A DNA stretch of 45,653 nt from Candidatus Gastranaerophilales bacterium (GTDB lineage Bacteria > Cyanobacteriota > Vampirovibrionia > Gastranaerophilales > Gastranaerophilaceae), in the NCBI GenBank assembly GCA_944325175.1, contig CALUYZ010000014.1, positions 1-45,653 of the forward strand. The letters are read 5' to 3'. Within the stretch, counting starts at the first letter, position 1, and each line of letters starts with the position of its first letter. The notes below the pieces were generated by a model, which was not told the origin of the DNA, did not search any database, and worked only from the letters and a program-made list of their open reading frames with translations. Made by a program: the position numbers and the translations under genes. Positions 35,937 to 43,951 of this stretch are shown here, one piece after another.

Positions 35937-36016
35937 AAGGAATTTTCCGCTACGCCGTTCGCTCACATTGGCGGGTTTCGCTCGCTTTGCTCGCTACACC
36001 CTACTTAAAATCCGCT
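35937..36016. repeat. Repeat unit R3, copy 3, entering the GH57 gene
   Basis: GGCGGGTTTCGCTCGCTTTG, then GCTCGCTACACCCTACTTAA, is shared with 35837-35882. The unit covers the stop codon and last codons (ADFK) of the gene at 36001. The gene end has therefore been rebuilt from repeat sequence, or has served as its source. Confidence 0.75.
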
Positions 36017-38505
36017 AAGGCGCTGTTTGGAAGCGTTGCTTTATCTACATGAGGTCTGTAAAAATCGGTATTTATGTTTAATTTTTTGCCGATTTCTAAT
36101 AGTGAGAGTGCAATTTTTCTATCTTTATTTTTTTGCTTTGATTTTTCAAGATATTCAATTAAATAGTCAATTTTTGAGTATATCTTTTCGTAGTAAATAT
36201 TTTGCGAAACTCTTATGTCGACATTTAATTTTAATTTATCTATAATGCCAAATATTGCAAAAATTCTCTCTGCGGTAACTTCGCTTGGGTTATCGCCTAA
36301 ATCTTCAATTAAAGATTGCAGTTTTTTGGCAACAATAATTCCTGCCCGAGATTTATTTACGTTTATGAAAAATTTTTCTGTCTCATTTTTAATAACATCA
36401 AGTTTTTCATTTAATTCTTTATCGAGAAAATCGGTTGCATTTGAAAGAGTTTCATCTAAATCTTTTAAAAGACAGAATTTTGCCGCTATTCTAAATACAT
36501 CCGGAATATCCATACCGATTGATGCCAGTTGAATTACAGGCGCCCTTAAATCTTCATAAAGCTCTCTATATGCTTTTGCGGTTTTAAGAAGCCTTTTGTA
36601 TAAAACTTTTTCAAGAATAACTTTTCTTTTATCAATAAGAACATCTTTAATTGTGTAATATTCTTCGCAAAATTCTTTCTTCATTGTATCTAAAGTAGAA
36701 AGAAGGCTATCATGCATAAAGGCATGGTGAACTTTTTTTCTTTCTTCAGAGAAATCATCTTTTGGGTCAAACGCTTTAATCATGCAGTAATATTCGCTTT
36801 TTGAAGTTTTTAAAAGCGAAAATGTCATGTCAAATTTTTCAAGCGTTATTTCAGAAGTTATTTCTATTCTGCCAAAGGCAAGCTCATTATCGCCGTTTTT
36901 ATATGATTTAAAATTATTTTTCTTAATTTTATAGCAATAAATTTCATCGAGTTCAGAATTTTCTAAAGATGAAATTGCCCAATGCGTAACAATTTTTTCT
37001 ATTGTTACAATAGCCGGCTTTACAAACATTTCATATATTTTTCTGCCGTTTTCATATTGCGGGATATTACTTTTTGCCCTTTGAAGAATTGTTAAAAAGT
37101 TTTCTTCATAGTCTTTATTTGAAAATTCTTTTGCAAGCTCCATGGCTCTTAGGGCATATTTCATAATTTGCGTTGTTTCAATGCCCGAAATTTCAGCAAA
37201 AAACCAGCCGCAGCTTGTGTACATAAGCATTGCAGACCTTTGAATTTCCATTAATTTAATTGCTTTAATTTTTTCTTGTTTTGTAAGCTTTTTAATTTGA
37301 TTTTCTTCTAAAAATTTATTAATGGTTTCAGGCGTTCTTTTTAAAATTACGTCAATATATTTATTTCTGGCATCCCAAAAATCGTTATAATATTTGCTGC
37401 CTTCTTTTGTACAAAGCTTAATAAGTTCATCTCTTAAATAATCAAGCGCTTCTCTTAAAGGTTTTCTCCATTTTTGATTCCACCCCGGTTGCGCACCTGT
37501 TGAGCAGCCGCAATCGTCACTCCATCTGCCTACACCGTGGCTGCAACTCCAAGCGGAAACGGGTTTAATGTCAACTTGATATGTTGGCGGAAATTTTTCC
37601 AAAAATTCAGCATAGTTTGTAACTTGAAAACCTAAATCTTTTGCTTTAACGGCTAAAACATAAGAAAGCGCCATATCGCCAAATTTTGTGTGGTGACCGT
37701 AGCTTTCGCCGTCTGTTGCAATATTTACAAGCTGCGGTCTGTTTCTGCCTTGAACAAAACCGTCTTGAAGTCTGTATGCAAATTTTTCCCCGTTTGTAAG
37801 AAGATTATCAAATGCAACGGATTTTGAAATAGCACCGTCATAGAAGAATAAATCTATATATTTGTCAGTGCCTTCAACAAAATATCTGTAAGGTTGTGAA
37901 GGGTCTATGCTTCCCCAGCTTACATCATGCCAGGAATTTTCACCGATTTTTCTTACAGCCTGAGCCTGATACGGTGATAAAATTGTAAATTTAATACCTA
38001 AATCAATTAAAACTTCTAACGTTCTGTGGTCAACCGCAGTTTCACTAAGCCAAATGCCTTCAGGTTTTCTTTTGAATCTGTATTCAAAATCTTTTATGCC
38101 CCAAATAGCCTGCGTGTATTTGTCGTTCGTGTTAGCAAGAGGCATTATTATATGGTTGTAAACTTGTGCAATAGCGCTTCCATGCCCTGAATAAAGTTCG
38201 GCTGAATTTCTATCTGCCTCTAATATTCTTCTGTATGACTGCGGTGCATATTTTTCAAGCCAAGCTAAAAGCGTAGGGCCCATATTAAAGCTCATATATT
38301 GATAATTGTTAATAATGCTTAAAATTTTATTATTTGAATCTACAATTCTTGCAACAGTGTTTGGCTCGTAACATTCTGATGAAATTCTTTCATTCCAGTT
38401 ATGAAACGGGCGGGCACTGTCTTGAATTTCAATAACTTCAAGCCAAGGGTTTTCTCTTGGCGGCTGGTAAAAATGGCCATGGATTGTTAAATATTTTTCT
38501 TGCAC
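36001..38505 (-). CDS. Glycoside hydrolase family 57 protein with DUF3536-type C-terminus
   Basis: 834 residues. The N-terminal GH57 catalytic domain (about 1-330) has the family start HGHFYQPPRENPW with His9 and His11. Glu155 in GIWLSETAVD is the likely nucleophile. CSHGVGRWSDDCGC holds a likely second acidic residue near 330. GH57 enzymes act on alpha-glucans (amylase, branching or related activities). The long helical C-terminal part matches the DUF3536 arrangement known from other bacteria and some cyanobacteria. No signal peptide, so cytoplasmic and probably involved in glycogen turnover. Parts of its 3' region are scattered downstream as fragments. Confidence 0.88.
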   Translation of the reverse strand: MQEKYLTIHGHFYQPPRENPWLEVIEIQDSARPFHNWNERISSECYEPNTVARIVDSNNKILSIINNYQYMSFNMGPTLLAWLEKYAPQSYRRILEADRNSAELYSGHGSAIAQVYNHIIMPLANTNDKYTQAIWGIKDFEYRFKRKPEGIWLSETAVDHRTLEVLIDLGIKFTILSPYQAQAVRKIGENSWHDVSWGSIDPSQPYRYFVEGTDKYIDLFFYDGAISKSVAFDNLLTNGEKFAYRLQDGFVQGRNRPQLVNIATDGESYGHHTKFGDMALSYVLAVKAKDLGFQVTNYAEFLEKFPPTYQVDIKPVSAWSCSHGVGRWSDDCGCSTGAQPGWNQKWRKPLREALDYLRDELIKLCTKEGSKYYNDFWDARNKYIDVILKRTPETINKFLEENQIKKLTKQEKIKAIKLMEIQRSAMLMYTSCGWFFAEISGIETTQIMKYALRAMELAKEFSNKDYEENFLTILQRAKSNIPQYENGRKIYEMFVKPAIVTIEKIVTHWAISSLENSELDEIYCYKIKKNNFKSYKNGDNELAFGRIEITSEITLEKFDMTFSLLKTSKSEYYCMIKAFDPKDDFSEERKKVHHAFMHDSLLSTLDTMKKEFCEEYYTIKDVLIDKRKVILEKVLYKRLLKTAKAYRELYEDLRAPVIQLASIGMDIPDVFRIAAKFCLLKDLDETLSNATDFLDKELNEKLDVIKNETEKFFINVNKSRAGIIVAKKLQSLIEDLGDNPSEVTAERIFAIFGIIDKLKLNVDIRVSQNIYYEKIYSKIDYLIEYLEKSKQKNKDRKIALSLLEIGKKLNINTDFYRPHVDKATLPNSALADFK

Positions 38506-38541
38506 AAAATACTCCCAACTTTAATGATTGCAATACTATTT

Positions 38542-39024
38542 TTATTTATTTTCAACTGCTTGTGCTTTTTGAAGAATTTGAATGTTTGTAATATCAACCC
38601 AAGCGTCGCCTAAGGCATTTGAAAAAACGACACCTGTCATAGATATTTTATCACCTGTGTTAAGGTCAACAAATTTTTCTGCATAGTCACGTTTTAAAAA
38701 TAATTTTAATTCAGACAAAGGCACACAATGGTCTTTAACATCGTCTCTTTGGACCATAAAACCTATGTAGCTGTTTGAATCTCTAAAGGCTTTTTTATAG
38801 TCAAGACCAAGAGTTGAAAACTTGTCAAATTTGCCGTCCATTATAATTTTTTTAGATAAAAATTCTTTAGGATTGGCAACTAATGCCAAAGGGGTTACTC
38901 TTGTCGGCTGAACATTTTGAACAGCCGGTTTTGCTGCCTGTTGCTTAGCCGCTTGCGGTGCTGCAAATGTAGGCATAGCAATTAATAAAGACATTATTAA
39001 TATTAATATATTCTTTTTTAACAT
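38542..39024 (-). CDS. Small secreted protein with OB-fold-like domain
   Basis: 160 residues from MLKKNILILIMSLLIAMPTFA, a clear signal peptide cut after TFA. GGAG lies 8 nt before this ATG. A longer frame starts 45 bp upstream but has no ribosome-binding site. After an Ala/Gln/Pro linker, the core (LVANPKEFLSKKIIMDGKF...GDKISMTGVVFSNALGDAWVDI) looks like a small beta-barrel similar to tRNA-anti/OB-like periplasmic proteins. Probably periplasmic; partner unknown. It lies just upstream of the GH57 gene on the same strand. Confidence 0.7.
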   Translation of the reverse strand: MLKKNILILIMSLLIAMPTFAAPQAAKQQAAKPAVQNVQPTRVTPLALVANPKEFLSKKIIMDGKFDKFSTLGLDYKKAFRDSNSYIGFMVQRDDVKDHCVPLSELKLFLKRDYAEKFVDLNTGDKISMTGVVFSNALGDAWVDITNIQILQKAQAVENK

Positions 39025-39188
39025 AAATAAACTCCAATAAACACTATTTATTTTCTTACATTTTAGCATATATTTAAAAAAAAGATATAAACAAAAGGGG
39101 TATAAAAATATTTGCTTGACTAAATATACTACCTATGTAACAATAAGCTTTAGTTAGAATAAAGAATACAATTTAAAGGAGTAAGAAA

Positions 39189-40541
39189 ATGACATTCGTA
39201 CCGGAGCAAGGAAAAGCCCTCACAAAAGATGAAATTAAAAGCATTATCAAACAAGAAAATGTTCGCTTTATTCGTTTGCAATTTGTTGATATTAACGGAA
39301 CCGTTAAAAATATGGCAGTTCCAAGTGAACAAATTGACAAAGTTTTAAATAATGAATGTATGTTAGACGGCTCATCCATTAAAGGTTTTAGAAGCATTGA
39401 AACATCTGATATGTATTTTTACCCTGATTTATCAACTTTTTCGCTTCTTCCTTGGCGCCATAATAAAGAAGAAAATTCTAACGTTGCAAGAATTATATGC
39501 GACATCTACAACCCCGACGGCACCCCCTTTGAAGGCTGTCCAAGGTGCAACTTAAAAAGAGTTATTAAAGAAGCATCTGATATGGGTTATATTTTAAACG
39601 TTGGCCCAGAAGCGGAATTTTTCTTATTCAATAAAGATGAATACGGCAACCCAACCCTAGAAACCCACGATGACTCAGGCTATTATGACGTTGCACCAAA
39701 CGACAAAGGTGAAAATGTTCGTGCAAGAATGGTTGAAACTTTGAAAAAAATGGGCTTTGAAATTGAAGCAAGCCACCACGAAGTTGCTGCAGGACAACAT
39801 GAAATAGATTTTAAATACGCAGATGCTCTAACGACAGCAGATAGCGTTGTAACCTTTAAATATGCGGTTCGTGCAGTTGCATCCATGAACGATTTATATG
39901 CAACATTTATGCCAAAACCGATTTTTGGAATAAACGGTTCAGGTATGCATTGTAACATTTCATTATTCAAAGACGGTAAAAATGCCTTCTATGATGAAAA
40001 TGCACCCTATCAATTATCAAGCATTGCAATGAATGTTATAGGCTCTGTTTTAGAAAATGTAAGAAGCTTTTCTGCTATTACAAACCCGTTGGTAAATAGC
40101 TATAAACGTTTGGTTCCGGGGTATGAAGCACCTGTTTATCTCGCTTGGAGCTTAGCTAACAGAAGCGCTTTGTTAAGAGTTCCGGCTAAAAGAGGTAACG
40201 GCACAAGAGTTGAATTAAGATCCCCTGATCCTTCCTGCAACCCATACCTTGCATTTGCAGTTATTTTAACCGCTGCTCTGGAAGGTATTAAAAACAACAC
40301 TCAACCTCCAAAACAAACAGAAGAAAACATTTATATAATGACACCTAAAGAAAGAGCTGCCAAAGGAATTCATTCACTCCCCGGCACTTTAGCGGAAGCA
40401 TTATATGAATTAAAGAAAAACCCGCTGATTAAAAAAGCCTTGGGCGAACACATCTATAACGAATTTGTTATGGCAAAAGACAAAGAATGGGATGAATACA
40501 GAACACAAGTTACATCATGGGAAATTGAAAACTATCTGTAA
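39189..40541 (+). CDS. glnA: Glutamine synthetase, type I
   Basis: 450 residues, the GSI-alpha size. It makes glutamine from glutamate, ammonia and ATP. Motifs are FVDINGTVKNMAVP, MLDGSSIKGF, GPEAEFFLF, HHEVAAGQHEIDFKY (metal ligands), GINGSGMHCNISLF and NRSALLRVPAKRGNGTRVELR. The short form usually lacks the adenylylation loop of GSI-beta. AAAGGAG lies 8 nt before the ATG. A TTGACT box lies near 39116, about 70 bp upstream. A strong terminator follows at once. Confidence 0.97.
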   Translation: MTFVPEQGKALTKDEIKSIIKQENVRFIRLQFVDINGTVKNMAVPSEQIDKVLNNECMLDGSSIKGFRSIETSDMYFYPDLSTFSLLPWRHNKEENSNVARIICDIYNPDGTPFEGCPRCNLKRVIKEASDMGYILNVGPEAEFFLFNKDEYGNPTLETHDDSGYYDVAPNDKGENVRARMVETLKKMGFEIEASHHEVAAGQHEIDFKYADALTTADSVVTFKYAVRAVASMNDLYATFMPKPIFGINGSGMHCNISLFKDGKNAFYDENAPYQLSSIAMNVIGSVLENVRSFSAITNPLVNSYKRLVPGYEAPVYLAWSLANRSALLRVPAKRGNGTRVELRSPDPSCNPYLAFAVILTAALEGIKNNTQPPKQTEENIYIMTPKERAAKGIHSLPGTLAEALYELKKNPLIKKALGEHIYNEFVMAKDKEWDEYRTQVTSWEIENYL

Positions 40542-40561
40542 TCAACCAAAAACAATAAATT

Positions 40562-40588
40562 AAAAGCAGACAATTTGTCTGCTTTTTT
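40562..40588 (+). terminator. Intrinsic terminator after glnA
   Basis: AAAAGCAGACAATTTGTCTGCTTTTTT, stem AAAAGCAGACAA with T tail, 21 bp after the stop. Confidence 0.9.
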
Positions 40589-40598
40589 ATTAAAAAAA

Positions 40599-40619
40599 GC
40601 CCTTTGCATGCACAAAGGG
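40599..40619 (-). terminator. Second hairpin, reverse-strand T tail
   Basis: CCCTTTG/CAAAGGG stem; on the reverse strand it is followed by GCTTTTTTT. It could stop transcription arriving from the right. The rest of the 40620-40795 gap shows no gene. Confidence 0.5.
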
Positions 40620-40795
40620 TATAATGAAAAGATAATTTATAAACTTTTTTATAATTTGAATTCAAATAAATGATTTTTCAAATTACTTTTATAGCTACAT
40701 AGACAAGCCCTTTAGGCGATGCCGTGAGCTTATTTTTTCTTATTTCTTTTAGCAGTTAACTATATTCTCATTTTGACTCATTTTAAATTCTTTTT

Positions 40796-40813
40796 ATGAC
40801 GAGTACTCGTCAT
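40796..40813. promoter_or_regulatory. Perfect 18-bp palindrome upstream of the XRE regulator
   Basis: ATGACGAGTACTCGTCAT is its own reverse complement. It lies 18 bp after a TTGACT box at 40773-40778, at the place of a -10 region, and before the likely start codon at 40850. It is a strong candidate for an autoregulatory operator. Confidence 0.6.
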
Positions 40814-40849
40814 AAAAAACTTAACCACGCTATTATTATTAGACTTACT

Positions 40850-41116
40850 ATGCACCCTGATAAAAAAATATTATACGAAGCCGTTGGGCGAGTATTGAGG
40901 CAGAGGCGAAAGGAATTGGGCTACAAGTTGACCATTTTTGCATACGAAAATGATATTCCAACAACATCTTTAACATCGATTGAATCTGCAAAAACAGAAG
41001 CTTGTTTCTCCAATATATATAAAATAGCAAAAGCGCTAAACATGTCTTTCGAAGAATTTGGACAACGTTTAGACAAAGAATTGCCGGAAAACTTTAATTT
41101 ACAGGAAGATAACTAA
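40850..41116 (+). CDS. XRE-family helix-turn-helix regulator
   Basis: 88 residues from MHPDKKILYEAVGRVLRQRR. A longer frame begins at 40796, but its ATG is inside the perfect palindrome, so the internal Met is preferred. The XRE domain is VGRVLRQRRKELGYKLTIFAYENDIPTTSLTSIE...NIYKIAKALNM, a single helix-turn-helix with the second half typical of phage-repressor relatives. No ligand domain follows. It is a solitary gene, convergent with the activase gene 23 bp away. Confidence 0.8.
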   Translation: MHPDKKILYEAVGRVLRQRRKELGYKLTIFAYENDIPTTSLTSIESAKTEACFSNIYKIAKALNMSFEEFGQRLDKELPENFNLQEDN

Positions 41117-41139
41117 ATTAAGACTGTCTTGGAATAATA

Positions 41140-42147
41140 CTAGTTAATATCCCATCTACCGCAAGTACCACCCCAACGAGCAATAATATTGCCCTTAACA
41201 TCAGTAATTTTATGTTCTTGATGTGGCGGAAGCGGCTCAATATCGCCTTCAACAATAGATATAACTTCACAGTTGTTGGAGCAACCTTTGCATGTGCATG
41301 TTATTGAATTAAAGTGCATATCTTTTGTTTGCCAGCCTTTAAATTTTGTTTCCTTGTTCGTGTATTGGTGGTTTTCCATAGCTAAAAGCGCAGCACCTAT
41401 TGCACCCATTGTTTGGTGATTTGGCGGAACTACAATTTCTGTTTGAAGCGCTTCTTCAAAGGCTTTTACCATGCCTTTGTTGGTTGCAACACCGCCTTGG
41501 AAAGTAATTATAGGAAGAAGTTCTTTGCCTAATGCAAGGTTTGACAAATAGTTTCTAACTAAAGCTTGGCATAAGCCGTATAATAAATCTTCAACAGGGT
41601 ATCCCAGTTGTTGTTTGTGAATTAAATCTGATTCTGCAAATACACCGCATCTGCCCGCAATTCTTGCAGGAGAAGATGATTGTAAGGCGATTGTTCCAAA
41701 ATCTTCAATTTTAACGTTTAATCTGCCCGCTTGCTGGTCTAAAAAGCTGCCTGTACCTGCGGCGCAAACCGTGTTCATTGCAAAGTCCGTTACAATGCCG
41801 TCTCTTAAAATTATAATTTTTGAATCTTGCCCGCCTATTTCTAAAATTGTTTGAACCCCGGGGACAATAATTGATGCAGCAACTGCATGGGCTGTAATTT
41901 CATTTTTAATTATATCAGCTCCAACAAGTGCGCCTGCAAGGTTTCTGCCTGAACCGGTTGTTCCCACTTGGGCAACTTCCCACTCGGTTTGTGCTTTTTT
42001 AAGAAGCTCATCCAAACCTTTTTGAACAGCTTTTGTGGGTTGCCCCGCTGTTCTTAGCATATAACTTTCGACATATTTGCCGTTTTCATCCACCACTGCA
42101 AGCTTTGTTGTAACAGAGCCTACATCTATACCTAAATAAACTTTCAT
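41140..42147 (-). CDS. Acyl-CoA dehydratase activase (BadF/BadG/HgdC-type ATPase)
   Basis: 335 residues from MKVYLGIDVGSVTTKLAVVD; a longer frame upstream overlaps the rubrerythrin stop and is rejected. ASKHA ATPase fold with phosphate motif GIDVGSVTTK. Cys ligands for an interdomain 4Fe-4S cluster lie in NTVCAAGTGSF and AGRCGVFAESDL, and the second phosphate motif is FQGGVATNKGM. Such activases pump an electron into 2-hydroxyacyl-CoA or benzoyl-CoA-type dehydratases. A C-terminal Cys cluster (CTCKGCSNNCEV...GGTCGRWD) resembles the linker that joins the activase to a DUF2229 partner in large fused proteins, but that partner is missing here. Confidence 0.88.
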   Translation of the reverse strand: MKVYLGIDVGSVTTKLAVVDENGKYVESYMLRTAGQPTKAVQKGLDELLKKAQTEWEVAQVGTTGSGRNLAGALVGADIIKNEITAHAVAASIIVPGVQTILEIGGQDSKIIILRDGIVTDFAMNTVCAAGTGSFLDQQAGRLNVKIEDFGTIALQSSSPARIAGRCGVFAESDLIHKQQLGYPVEDLLYGLCQALVRNYLSNLALGKELLPIITFQGGVATNKGMVKAFEEALQTEIVVPPNHQTMGAIGAALLAMENHQYTNKETKFKGWQTKDMHFNSITCTCKGCSNNCEVISIVEGDIEPLPPHQEHKITDVKGNIIARWGGTCGRWDIN

Positions 42148-42181
42148 AATAAGTTCATTTTGGTATAAACAAAATTTATTT

Positions 42182-42769
42182 TCAATAATTTTTAACAAAT
42201 AATTCAAAATAACCAATGGGGTGTTTGCAAACAGGGCAAATTTTGGGCGCATCTTTTGCTATATGATGATAACCGCATTTTCTGCATTTCCAAACAACTT
42301 CGTTATCTTTTGTGAAAACTTTGCCGTCTAATATGTTGTTTATTAATTCTAAATATCTTTTTTCATGCTCTATTTCAACTTTTACAATATTTGAAAAAGC
42401 AGCTGAAATTTCATCATAGCCTTCTTCTTTTGCTATTTTTGAAAAATTGGGATATAAAAAACTGTTTTCTTCATGCTCGCCTGAAGCTGCATTTTGAAGA
42501 TTTATAAGTGTTGAATTTGAAATGCCAAAACCGTATTTTGCATCTTTTATTTCAAGCGTATCTGCATCTTCGCCTAAAAAATTGTAGTAAATTTTAGCAT
42601 GTTCTTTTTCGTTTTCGGCAGTTTCTAAAAAAAGTGCTGAAATTTGCTCAAAACCTTCTTTTTTTGCTACTTTTGAATAAAAAGTATATCTGTTTCTTGC
42701 CATTGATTCACCTGCAAAAGCTTTGAGTAAATTTTCTTTTGTTTTTGAATTTTTATCTAATTTAATCAT
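42182..42769 (-). CDS. Rubrerythrin
   Basis: 195 residues. The N-terminal di-iron four-helix domain has two ExxH motifs, ENEKEHAKIYY and VEIEHEKRYLEL, plus the Glu ligands in AGESMARNRYTFY and ASGEHEENSF. The C-terminal rubredoxin knuckle has four Cys, CRKCGYHH...CPVCKHP. It reduces hydrogen peroxide in anaerobes. It is 34 bp upstream of the activase gene on the same strand and divergent from the CHAP gene. GAGG lies 9 nt before the ATG. Confidence 0.95.
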   Translation of the reverse strand: MIKLDKNSKTKENLLKAFAGESMARNRYTFYSKVAKKEGFEQISALFLETAENEKEHAKIYYNFLGEDADTLEIKDAKYGFGISNSTLINLQNAASGEHEENSFLYPNFSKIAKEEGYDEISAAFSNIVKVEIEHEKRYLELINNILDGKVFTKDNEVVWKCRKCGYHHIAKDAPKICPVCKHPIGYFELFVKNY

Positions 42770-42871
42770 TTTTACCTCGTTATTTTGTTAACTTTTATAA
42801 AGATAAAATATAAAGTTTTAATCTTCATTGCCGATATTGTTAATAAGGAAGGTTAAACTTCAGGAGAAGAA

Positions 42872-43834
42872 ATGACTGAATTTAAAATAGGCAGCTATAC
42901 AATAGGCAACAAAGAAGTTTATGAGGTTTTGAAGCAAGAAAATGTTTCAGACAATGTTTTAAAGCAGCTGGATTTAAACGGCGATAATAAAATTTCAGAA
43001 GATGAATTGCAAGAACTTTTGTTATCGAATGAAGATGAAAACAATGATAACAATTCTGCAACAGATGCCCCTGTTGAGCTTTCAGATACCGTTACGGCGC
43101 AAATACAATATTTAGATAAACAGTATGCTGAACTAAGAAAGCAAATGTCATCGCTTACAAGTCAAATCGGACAAGCGGCAGATTTAGAAACGTATCAGTC
43201 TATTCAAGGGCAAATTGACCAAACAAGAAGCTCTATGAATTCAAACAGAATGAATGTTTACAATTTGCTTGTGGCAGCTGAAAATCAAGCGCTTTCACAA
43301 ACTGCATCTGCAAGCGGTGTATCGACAGTTTCAGGAGCTCCCGGTGTAACAAGCGGAACCGGTATTTCAGGCGGCACAAGCTTTGGCAATGCCATAGTTT
43401 CAATAGCTCAATCATTTGTCGGTAAATTAAAAGAAACTGACGGCTCTTATCTTCAAGTAACAGGCGGAAGAGCAGAACATTGGTGTGCCGATTTTGTAAC
43501 TTATGTTGTGTCAAAAGCATGTGAACAAACAGGAACGAGTTTGAATGGTTTTGGTTCTCCTTCGGTGTCTACTTTGCAGGCATGGGGGCAAGCAAATAAC
43601 TGTTATATAGACGTTGCAGGCTCTTCAAACAGAGCTCAAACAATAGTTAACAATGTTCAACCGGGCGATGTTATGATTCAAAAAAATAGCGGCGCTTCGC
43701 ACACGGGTATTGTAACAAAAGTTTACTCCGATGGCAGTTTTGACACAATAGAAGGCAATACCTCGGATCAATGCCTTCCAAGGCACTATAGCGCATCTGA
43801 TGCAAAACTTTCAGGCTTTGTTAAAATAACATAA
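42872..43834 (+). CDS. EF-hand protein with C-terminal CHAP peptidoglycan hydrolase domain
   Basis: 320 residues. A canonical EF-hand Ca loop lies at residues 34-45 (DLNGDNKISEDE). A coiled coil follows (about 78-140), then a Ser/Gly/Thr-rich linker (about 141-170). The CHAP domain (171-320) has its catalytic Cys205 in HWCADFV and His277 in ASHTGIV. CHAP domains are cysteine amidases or endopeptidases acting on peptidoglycan. There is no signal peptide or membrane segment, so export would need another route or lysis. AGGAG lies 6 nt before the ATG. The substrate is unknown. Confidence 0.85.
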   Translation: MTEFKIGSYTIGNKEVYEVLKQENVSDNVLKQLDLNGDNKISEDELQELLLSNEDENNDNNSATDAPVELSDTVTAQIQYLDKQYAELRKQMSSLTSQIGQAADLETYQSIQGQIDQTRSSMNSNRMNVYNLLVAAENQALSQTASASGVSTVSGAPGVTSGTGISGGTSFGNAIVSIAQSFVGKLKETDGSYLQVTGGRAEHWCADFVTYVVSKACEQTGTSLNGFGSPSVSTLQAWGQANNCYIDVAGSSNRAQTIVNNVQPGDVMIQKNSGASHTGIVTKVYSDGSFDTIEGNTSDQCLPRHYSASDAKLSGFVKIT

Positions 43835-43880
43835 GCTTTGATAGCATTACAAATTCAATTCTTTATATATTAAAAACTAA

Positions 43881-43916
43881 GTGCTGCTTTTAAAAAACAG
43901 CACCTTTTCTTTTTAT
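43881..43916. terminator. Intrinsic terminator between the CHAP gene and pilin E
   Basis: Stem GTGCTG/CAGCAC with a T-rich tail CTTTTCTTTTT on the forward strand. Confidence 0.75.
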
Positions 43917-43951
43917 TTATTCGATAAAAGTTTTTAATTTCAGTTCGTTTA

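Larger units (their letters stand above)
34246..36000. repeat. 1.75-kb gene-free repeat block
   Basis: No credible gene is seen. The block holds seven REP-like palindromes and three larger repeat families. Unit R1 (about 105 bp) is at 34799-34902, 35277-35382 and 35711-35815. Unit R2 (about 200 bp, with a glycosidase gene fragment) is at 34551-34752 and 35457-35660. Unit R3 (about 80 bp) is at 35383-35460, 35816-35897 and 35937-36016. R3 runs into the last codons of the GH57 gene. A possible minus-strand small RNA lies near 34940-35100. Confidence 0.85.

Noticed and set aside
34551..36016. CRISPR array
   Set aside because: The repeats are 80-200 bp and nested, not short direct repeats with unique spacers, and no cas gene is present.
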